DNA of 5,437 nucleotides from Clostridiales bacterium (GTDB taxonomy: Bacteria; Bacillota; Clostridia; Lachnospirales; Lachnospiraceae): positions 1 to 5,437 of the forward strand of contig JAJBVF010000221.1 of assembly GCA_020859965.1 (NCBI GenBank), written 5' to 3'. The position numbers and the translations under genes are program-made. The notes below the pieces were generated by a model, which was given only the letters and a program-made list of their open reading frames with translations, did not search any database and was not told where the DNA came from. Shown piece after piece: positions 1 to 4,650 of the stretch (within the stretch, counting starts at the first letter, position 1; each line of letters begins with the position of its first letter).

Positions 1-1
1 A

Positions 2-10
2 TGCTATACT
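2..10 (+). promoter_or_regulatory. candidate extended -10 promoter element for the reductase operon
   Basis: TG at 2-3, one base, then TATACT at 5-10 make a good extended -10 element for a housekeeping sigma factor. Transcription would begin near 17, giving a leader of about 50 bases before the reductase start. Any -35 element would lie outside the window. The region is very AT-rich, so a chance match is possible. Confidence 0.45.
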
Positions 11-16
11 TTATAA

Positions 17-34
17 AATATTTCGAAAAATATT
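17..34. promoter_or_regulatory. AT-rich inverted repeat at the predicted transcription start, possible operator
   Basis: AATATTT (17-23) and AAATATT (28-34) are perfect inverted repeats around a 4-base centre (CGAA). They begin about where transcription would start if the -10 at 5-10 is real. An RNA hairpin here would be all A-U and weak, so a protein-binding site is a better reading than a terminator. AraC-type proteins usually prefer direct repeats, so the downstream regulator is not an obvious ligand. In AT-rich leader DNA such a repeat can arise by chance. Confidence 0.3.
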
Positions 35-67
35 AAAAAAACCAACAAAAATCAAAAGGAGAAGAAG

Positions 68-2149
68 ATGGGGATGAAAAATCAAAATCAAAAAAGCAGC
101 ACACTTTCGAGACGTGATTTCCTGAAGGGGACAGCGGCGGGGGCGCTGGGTGCGGCTGCTGCCGGTATTCTCGGCGGCGGGATGAATGTGCTTGCTGAAG
201 AATCCGGTACTTATACACCCGGTACTTACAGTGCTACGGCTCAGGGGATTGGTACGGTGACGGTTACCATGACTTTTGATGCGGAGAGCATTACGGATGT
301 AGTGGTCGATGTGTCGGAAGAGACAGAGACGATCGGCGCATTGTATGGAGAAGATCTGGCACAGCAGATCCTTGATGCGCAAAATTCTGAGATCGACGGG
401 ATCAGCGGAGCGACGACGACGTCAAACGCTGCTGCGAAAGCTGCTGATGCCTGCATTAAGATGGCAAAGGGTGAGACTGTGGAAGTGGCGACGAATGAGG
501 CTTCTTCCGAGTATGAAGTGCCGGATTCCCTTACAAAAGAGGAAGTAGAGGCTTCTGACTGCGAGCTGGGTGCGGTGACACCGGATGAGACGAAAGACTA
601 TGACGTAGTGGTTGTCGGCGCCGGTGCTGCAGGCGTGCCTGCTGCAGGGTTTGCCGCGGAGGCAGGTGTGTCCGTGGCTTTGCTTCAGAAAGAAGCGAGT
701 GTGGTTTCCCAGGGCAACTGCGGCTCCGCGATCATCAAATCCAAATCCACTGAGGCGGGTGTCTGGAAGTGGATACACCACACGAATGGCCTGAACGACT
801 GGCGCGCGGATACGAAGCTTCTGAAGGCATATGCGGACAATTCCGAGGAGGCTCTGATGTGGTATCTGAATCGTGCGGGTCTGACTTCTGAGACGGAATA
901 TGGCGATGGGACAAAGGTAGATGACAATGAGAATTGCAGTGAGCTGCTCAATAATGGCGACGGCCTGTATGCATATATGAGTACGAGTCAGGATCTGACA
1001 GGTGTCTGGAGTGATCGTCTGGATAATTACGCGTACGGCGACGACCACTGTTACTTTATGGCGCCATGGATCGGACCGAAGCCGCAGAATGTCGGAAATG
1101 TACTTCAGGTAGTCCTGGACAATGTCGCGGCGGAAAATTCCAATCTCGAGATCTTTTACAATACTCCGGCGGTTCAGCTCGTTATGGATGGGGAGAATGT
1201 GACCGGCGTGATCGCGAAAGATGCGGATGGAAAGTATATCCAGTTTAATGCATCCAAGGGTGTGATCCTGGCAACGGGCGATTATATGAATAATGACGCC
1301 ATGGTAGACCGCTGGTGCCCGGATGTGGCAGATTTTGATAAGAAGCAGTATCACAAGACCGGCGACGGCCATGTGTTGGCACTTTCCGCAGGCGGAAAGA
1401 TGGAGCCGCTTGGTCATACGAAAATGATGCACGACTTTGACTCCGGCCTGATGTATGAAGAGCCTTTCCTTTATGTAAATATGGAAGGAGAACGCTTCAC
1501 AAATGAATATACCGGCTTTGTGTATATGGGAAACATTCTCAAATTCCAGGGACGCTTTAATGGAAATAATGTGGATGAGAATCATCCGGATGGATCGAAG
1601 GGCTGGTACTGCACGATTTATGACAGTGACTATGAGAACTGGCCGGCAGATGAGTTTGTCAGCTCTATGGTTCCTGCTGAGGCGATGCAGAAGTATATTC
1701 CGGGAGCAGTGGAGGATCCGCAGGGCGTCTTTACTTACCTGATCGACAGCTATTGCTGCGATACGCTTGAAGAGCTTGCTGAAAACCTTGGAATTCCTTA
1801 CGATGCGCTGCAGGCAAGCGTAGACCGTTACAATGAACTTTGTGAATCCGGTGAGGATGTGGATTTTGGTAAGCCTGCAAAGTATATGCATCCGATCAAA
1901 ACAGCACCGTTCTGGGGCGTGCGCAAGCATATCCGTGTTTCCGCAGTCTGCTCAGGCGTGATGATCAATGAGAACGGACAGGCATTAAACGCAGATGGCG
2001 AAGTGATCGAAGGCCTTTATTGTGTAGGAAATCTTGGCGGTCCATTCTACGGCGGAAATGACTATCCATTCCATCAGACAGGACTTTCTCTTGGCCGCTG
2101 CTATACGTTTGGAATGCTTGCCGGAAAGCATGCTGCTTCCCAGGAATAA
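68..2149 (+). CDS. Tat-exported FMN-binding/FAD-dependent flavoprotein reductase (fumarate/urocanate-reductase-like)
   Basis: This 693-residue protein is a probable extracytoplasmic reductase. It starts with a Tat signal (SRRDFLK at 14-20, then an Ala/Gly-rich core) and a plausible signal peptidase I site after VLA (41-43). No lipobox Cys and no C-terminal anchor are seen. Residues about 48-135 form an FMN-binding domain with DGISGATTTS (110-119), where Thr118 is the expected ApbE-type covalent FMN acceptor. From 177 an FAD_binding_2/flavocytochrome c fold follows: GAGAAG (184-189) with ribose-binding Glu209, ATGDY (402-406), TGDGH (431-435), a VNMEGERFTNE segment (470-480), and a C-terminal FAD-contacting stretch from about 650 to 688. 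Related enzymes pass electrons from the covalent FMN to FAD and reduce an enoate such as fumarate or urocanate. The T-x-G-G segment usual in fumarate reductases is replaced by C-S-G-V (628-631), so the substrate is unknown. Start 68 is supported by AAGGAG at 56-61, six bases upstream. The regulator gene follows after one base. Confidence 0.9.
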   Translation: MGMKNQNQKSSTLSRRDFLKGTAAGALGAAAAGILGGGMNVLAEESGTYTPGTYSATAQGIGTVTVTMTFDAESITDVVVDVSEETETIGALYGEDLAQQILDAQNSEIDGISGATTTSNAAAKAADACIKMAKGETVEVATNEASSEYEVPDSLTKEEVEASDCELGAVTPDETKDYDVVVVGAGAAGVPAAGFAAEAGVSVALLQKEASVVSQGNCGSAIIKSKSTEAGVWKWIHHTNGLNDWRADTKLLKAYADNSEEALMWYLNRAGLTSETEYGDGTKVDDNENCSELLNNGDGLYAYMSTSQDLTGVWSDRLDNYAYGDDHCYFMAPWIGPKPQNVGNVLQVVLDNVAAENSNLEIFYNTPAVQLVMDGENVTGVIAKDADGKYIQFNASKGVILATGDYMNNDAMVDRWCPDVADFDKKQYHKTGDGHVLALSAGGKMEPLGHTKMMHDFDSGLMYEEPFLYVNMEGERFTNEYTGFVYMGNILKFQGRFNGNNVDENHPDGSKGWYCTIYDSDYENWPADEFVSSMVPAEAMQKYIPGAVEDPQGVFTYLIDSYCCDTLEELAENLGIPYDALQASVDRYNELCESGEDVDFGKPAKYMHPIKTAPFWGVRKHIRVSAVCSGVMINENGQALNADGEVIEGLYCVGNLGGPFYGGNDYPFHQTGLSLGRCYTFGMLAGKHAASQE

Positions 2150-2150
2150 T

Positions 2151-2861
2151 ATGCCAAAACAGAAGGCGGCAGATCAGACGGAGCAGCGGCGGGTTGAGCT
2201 GATGGACCATGTTTGCTATAGTATCTGCATTGGAAATGAGTTTCAGACACTGCGTGCTGTACGGGAACGCAATGAGCTTGGTATGCCGGGCAGGATCCCG
2301 GATGAACTGACCGAATGGAAATATGACCTGATCACACAGAAGGCTCTGATTATGCAGAGCCTTCATGAAATCGGCATTCCCGTATCTCTGCTTGACCGGA
2401 CAAATACAGAGTTTATCAGAAAAATCTACGGAGCGGCCGATACGGGCGAATGCCTGCGGATTTCGGAGCAGATGGCGGTACGTTTTTGCCGCATGAATTC
2501 TCTGAAAGAGGTTCGCAGGTATTCCATGCTGGTACAGAAAGTGATACAGGAAACGGACAGGGATCTGAGTCAGCCGCTGACTCTGCAGTATTTTTCAAAT
2601 ATGCTGAATGTCAACAGTTCGTATCTTTCTAATCTGTTCAGCAAAGAAGTGGGGATGACTCTCACTGAATATGTGACGGCACAGCGTATTTCCTATGCCG
2701 CGGATCAGCTTCTCACGACACAGCAGCCGATCAAGACGATTGCTAAAAAATCCGGAATACCGGATGTCCAGTATTTCAGCCGTTTATTTAAAAGGCGGAC
2801 CGGACAGACGCCAAGCCAGTATCGGGAAAGCTACGAAAAGATTTTGCCGGAAAACCAATAA
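2151..2861 (+). CDS. AraC-family transcriptional regulator with short N-terminus
   Basis: This is a 236-residue putative DNA-binding regulator. The C-terminal ~100 residues carry the two helix-turn-helix motifs of AraC proteins: the first at about 144-165 (LTLQYFSNMLNVNSSYLSNL) and the second at about 193-214, followed by the characteristic FKRRTGQTPSQYR ending (213-225). Residues about 55-130 resemble the helical linker found before the HTH in clostridial YesN-like regulators. The sensor or receiver domain that normally precedes it is absent, leaving only about 50 unassigned residues. ATG 2151 lies one base after the reductase stop (TAATATG), with AGGA at 2142-2145 inside the upstream gene, so translation is probably coupled. 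The frame is open upstream to 2034, and ATG 2130 is an alternative start, but both would overlap the reductase. The context suggests it controls the reductase operon; the ligand is unknown. Confidence 0.88.
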   Translation: MPKQKAADQTEQRRVELMDHVCYSICIGNEFQTLRAVRERNELGMPGRIPDELTEWKYDLITQKALIMQSLHEIGIPVSLLDRTNTEFIRKIYGAADTGECLRISEQMAVRFCRMNSLKEVRRYSMLVQKVIQETDRDLSQPLTLQYFSNMLNVNSSYLSNLFSKEVGMTLTEYVTAQRISYAADQLLTTQQPIKTIAKKSGIPDVQYFSRLFKRRTGQTPSQYRESYEKILPENQ

Positions 2862-2867
2862 ATGACG

Positions 2868-2899
2868 ATAAAGTTATTAAAAGCACTTTTATTTTTTTT
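2868..2899 (+). terminator. possible weak intrinsic terminator after the AraC gene
   Basis: ATAAAGT (2868-2874) can pair with ACTTTTAT (2885-2892) with one bulged base. Alternatively, TAAAA (2878-2882) pairs with TTTTA (2887-2891) across a GCAC loop. A run of eight T (2892-2899) follows immediately. The T-run is good but both stems are almost all A-T, so termination would be inefficient. The same T-rich stretch may instead serve as an upstream element of the next promoter. Confidence 0.35.
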
Positions 2900-2906
2900 C
2901 ATTCTG

Positions 2907-2915
2907 TGGTAAGAT
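2907..2915 (+). promoter_or_regulatory. candidate extended -10 promoter for scfA
   Basis: TG at 2907-2908, one base, then TAAGAT at 2910-2915 form an extended -10 element. The -35 position at the usual spacing (about 2887-2892, TTTTAT) is poor, but the A/T tracts upstream could act as an UP element. The predicted start is near 2922, giving an scfA leader of about 50 bases. A separate promoter here fits the 112-base gap after the regulator gene. Confidence 0.5.
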
Positions 2916-2924
2916 AGCAAAAGT

Positions 2925-2946
2925 TATGCGGATTAATCTTCGCATA
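2925..2946 (+). promoter_or_regulatory. inverted repeat / 5' leader hairpin upstream of scfA
   Basis: TATGCG (2925-2930) pairs perfectly with CGCATA (2941-2946). Two further pairs (G-U and A-U) extend the stem to eight over a six-base loop. If transcription starts near 2922, this hairpin would sit almost at the 5' end of the mRNA, ending 11 bases before the Shine-Dalgarno site. That position suits an mRNA-stabilising hairpin; it could also be an operator. No T-run follows, so it is not a terminator. Confidence 0.4.
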
Positions 2947-2957
2947 TATTTCATGAC

Positions 2958-2964
2958 AAGGAGG
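2958..2964 (+). promoter_or_regulatory. scfA: strong ribosome binding site for scfA
   Basis: AAGGAGG sits nine bases before ATG 2974. It overlaps or directly abuts the in-frame upstream ATGs at 2953 and 2965, which rules them out and fixes the 47-residue SCIFF reading. The match to the anti-Shine-Dalgarno is near-perfect, in contrast to the site of the maturase gene downstream. Confidence 0.85.
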
Positions 2965-2973
2965 ATGCAGACA

Positions 2974-3117
2974 ATGAAGCATATCAAGACATTGAATACG
3001 AAACCTTTACAGAATACGCTCAAAAAGGGTGGATGCGGTGAATGCCAGACTTCCTGCCAGTCAGCATGCAAGACCAGCTGTACGGTAGGCAATCAGACCT
3101 GTGAGAACAATAAATAA
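2974..3117 (+). CDS. scfA: SCIFF six-cysteine ranthipeptide precursor
   Basis: This 47-residue peptide matches the SCIFF family (six cysteines in about forty-five residues), the substrate of the radical SAM enzyme encoded next. It begins MKHIKTLNTKPLQNTLKKGG, the conserved leader-like half, followed by a Cys-rich core with Cys at 21, 24, 28, 32, 36 and 43. Thr26, Thr34, Thr37 and Thr42 are interspersed as possible cross-link acceptors. In characterised homologues the maturase forms a radical non-alpha thioether from a Cys to a Thr; the C32-KTSC-T37 segment here matches that arrangement. There is no double-Gly protease motif beyond the KKGG at 17-20 and no transporter gene in view, so whether it is cleaved or exported is unknown. 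Other clostridial work links ranthipeptides to population-density-dependent regulation, but the role here is unproven. Confidence 0.95.
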   Translation: MKHIKTLNTKPLQNTLKKGGCGECQTSCQSACKTSCTVGNQTCENNK

Positions 3118-3152
3118 GCAGCGGACAGGCAGCGAAAACCCTTCGCTGCTTA
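3115..3152 (+). promoter_or_regulatory. mutually exclusive hairpins between scfA and scfB (candidate attenuator or processing element)
   Basis: The right arm CGCTGCTTA (3144-3152) is a perfect inverse of TAAGCAGCG (3115-3123), whose first three bases are the scfA stop codon. The same arm can instead form a compact 10-bp stem, 3127-3136 with 3142-3151 (one G-U pair), over the five-base loop AACCC. Only one can form at a time, and a ribosome terminating at scfA would cover the distal left arm. No proper T-run follows (TATCTATTGTTG), so full intrinsic termination is doubtful. Partial termination, protection of the scfA message from 3' decay, or a processing site are more likely roles. Confidence 0.6.
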
Positions 3153-3159
3153 TCTATTG

Positions 3160-3177
3160 TTGCGCAGGGCTGCGTAA
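3160..3177 (+). promoter_or_regulatory. second small hairpin in the scfA-scfB spacer
   Basis: TTGCGCA (3160-3166) pairs with TGCGTAA (3171-3177) through seven pairs, one of them G-U, over a GGGC loop. It lies seven bases after the larger hairpin and 17 bases before the scfB Shine-Dalgarno region. It could tune scfB translation or mRNA stability. Its function is inferred only from structure and position. Confidence 0.35.
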
Positions 3178-3194
3178 GAAAAGAAATTCTACAG

Positions 3195-3201
3195 AGAGGT
3201 G
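3195..3201 (+). promoter_or_regulatory. scfB: ribosome binding site that favours the TTG start of scfB
   Basis: AGAGGTG at 3195-3201 is a partial Shine-Dalgarno match lying eight bases before TTG 3210. It overlaps GTG 3201, which therefore cannot be served by it. The match is weaker than those before scfA and secD, in line with modest expression of an enzyme relative to its peptide substrate. Confidence 0.6.
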
Positions 3202-3209
3202 TGTTTCTT

Positions 3210-4583
3210 TTGGTTCATCAGTATCAGAATAATGGATACAATATCGTGCTGGACGTGAACAGCGGCGCGGTTCATCTGGTTGATGAAGTGACGTATGAGG
3301 TGATCAGGCTTCTGGAGGAAGGGAAGAACGAAGAAGAGATCCTGCAGGAGCTTTCTTCCCGTTTCCCGGTACAGGAGATTCGCGAATCGCTTGATGAGTG
3401 TGCCCAGCTGAAAAAAGCAGGGGTATTGTTTACAGAAGACATTTACGAGAAATCGATTCTTGACTATAAAGCGCGCAGAACCGTGGTCAAGGCACTCTGT
3501 TTACATATCGCGCATGACTGCAATCTTGCCTGTCGGTATTGCTTCGCGGAAGAAGGAGAATATCATGGACGGCGGGCGTTGATGAGCTTTGAAGTCGGCA
3601 AGAAGGCTCTGGATTTTCTGATCGCCAATTCCGGAGACCGGCGAAATCTGGAAGTTGACTTTTTTGGCGGCGAACCGCTGATGAACTGGCAGGTGGTCAA
3701 AGATCTGGTTCAGTATGGACGCTCGCAGGAAAAGCTTCACAACAAGAACTTTCGTTTTACGCTGACGACGAATGGCGTACTTTTGAATGACGAGATTATG
3801 GACTTCTGCAACCGGGAGATGGCGAATGTGGTGCTCAGCATCGACGGACGTCCCGAAGTGCATGACCATATGCGTCCGTTCCGGAACGGAAAGGGAAGCT
3901 ACGATCTTGTGATGCCAAAGTTCAAAAAGTTTGCCGAAAAGCGTGAAAAAGAGGCATCCGGAGAAAAGACATACTATGTACGCGGGACTTTTACGCATCA
4001 CAATCTTGATTTTTCAAAGGATGTGCTTCATCTGGCCGATGAGGGTTTTACAAAGATTTCAGTAGAACCGGTTGTGGCGGATCCGTCTGAGGACTATGCG
4101 ATCCGCGAGGAGGATCTCCCGCAGATTTTTTCTGAGTATGACGCGCTTGCCGCGGAGATGGTGCGGCGGGAAAAAGCAGGAAAGGGTTTTACCTTTTTCC
4201 ACTATATGATCGACCTGACGGGGGGACCCTGTGTATATAAGCGCCTTTCCGGCTGCGGCTCCGGTACGGAGTATCTTGCTGTGACACCATGGGGCGATCT
4301 GTATCCATGCCATCAGTTTGTCGGAAGAGAAGAGTATCGGATGGGTACTGTGGATGAAGGCATTACGAGACCGGATATCGTGGACGAATTTAAGGGCTGC
4401 AATGTCTATACAAAAGAAAAATGCAGGAACTGTTTCGCACGGTTTTACTGCAGCGGTGGATGTGCCGCGAATTCTTACAATTTCCACGGAACGATTCAGG
4501 ATGCGTATGATATTGGCTGTGAGCTTCAGCGCAAGCGTGTGGAGTGCGCGATCATGATAAAAGCGGCGCAGATGGAAGAGTGA
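3210..4583 (+). CDS. scfB: radical SAM/SPASM SCIFF maturase (thioether cross-link-forming)
   Basis: This cytoplasmic Fe-S enzyme of about 457 residues is predicted to use S-adenosylmethionine radical chemistry to join Cys sulfurs of ScfA to Thr side chains. Residues 1-77 form a PqqD-like precursor-recognition (RRE) domain, including YNIVLDVNSGAVHLVDEVTY. The radical SAM core follows, with C104-x3-C108-x2-C111 (CNLACRYC) binding the SAM cluster and FGGEP at 152-156 as the SAM-amine motif. The C-terminal SPASM region has C349-x12-G-x4-C367, then C405-x2-C408-x5-C414-x3-C418 and C437, enough for two auxiliary [4Fe-4S] clusters. TTG 3210 is chosen because it gives MVHQYQNNGYN, matching the usual family N-terminus, and has proper spacing to AGAGGTG; GTG 3201 would add three residues and has no usable binding site. 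It lies 92 bases after scfA and 67 before secD. Length and motifs are full and intact. Confidence 0.95.
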   Translation: MVHQYQNNGYNIVLDVNSGAVHLVDEVTYEVIRLLEEGKNEEEILQELSSRFPVQEIRESLDECAQLKKAGVLFTEDIYEKSILDYKARRTVVKALCLHIAHDCNLACRYCFAEEGEYHGRRALMSFEVGKKALDFLIANSGDRRNLEVDFFGGEPLMNWQVVKDLVQYGRSQEKLHNKNFRFTLTTNGVLLNDEIMDFCNREMANVVLSIDGRPEVHDHMRPFRNGKGSYDLVMPKFKKFAEKREKEASGEKTYYVRGTFTHHNLDFSKDVLHLADEGFTKISVEPVVADPSEDYAIREEDLPQIFSEYDALAAEMVRREKAGKGFTFFHYMIDLTGGPCVYKRLSGCGSGTEYLAVTPWGDLYPCHQFVGREEYRMGTVDEGITRPDIVDEFKGCNVYTKEKCRNCFARFYCSGGCAANSYNFHGTIQDAYDIGCELQRKRVECAIMIKAAQMEE

Positions 4584-4635
4584 CTGTCAGGTTGAAATAC
4601 AGTCTGGGTATTGTTCAGAAATACTGCTCGAAATG

Positions 4636-4641
4636 AGGAGG
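4636..4641 (+). promoter_or_regulatory. secD: ribosome binding site fixing the secD start
   Basis: AGGAGG lies nine bases before ATG 4651. It directly abuts the in-frame ATG 4633, which therefore cannot be the start. The 67-base gap after scfB shows no convincing promoter or terminator, so secD may be read through from the SCIFF genes. Confidence 0.8.
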
Positions 4642-4650
4642 AAAAAGATT

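Noticed and set aside
422..1930. 502-codon open frame on the minus strand, antisense to the reductase
   Set aside because: It lies wholly inside a well-supported gene, its translation is rich in Arg, His, Ile and Cys with no recognisable domain, and no ribosome binding site was identified for it. Long antisense frames arise readily from the codon use of the real gene.
2034..2150. Upstream extension of the AraC frame into the reductase gene
   Set aside because: The 39 extra residues overlap conserved C-terminal reductase sequence and resemble no AraC region. ATG 2151, coupled to the reductase stop, is the simpler start.
2926..2973. Longer SCIFF start giving 63 residues
   Set aside because: The extra 16 residues would include the Shine-Dalgarno site AAGGAGG inside the coding region, and the family peptide begins at MKHIK.
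2889..3092. 67-codon minus-strand frame with a hydrophobic stretch, opposite scfA
   Set aside because: It is antisense to a confidently identified peptide and its promoter region, has no homology signal I recognise, and the hydrophobic part comes from the AT-rich intergenic DNA.
3501..4487. Two minus-strand open frames (166 and 142 codons) antisense to the radical SAM gene
   Set aside because: They mirror the coding frame of a full-motif enzyme and show low-complexity basic translations with no domain. They are shadows.
4596..4612. Small inverted repeat AATAC/GTATT in the scfB-secD gap as a terminator
   Set aside because: The stem is only five pairs and no T-run follows.
4592..4625. Possible promoter before secD (TTGAAA at 4592-4597)
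   Set aside because: At 17-base spacing the -10 position reads TCAGAA, and the better AATACT match needs a 22-base spacer. Not convincing without transcript data.
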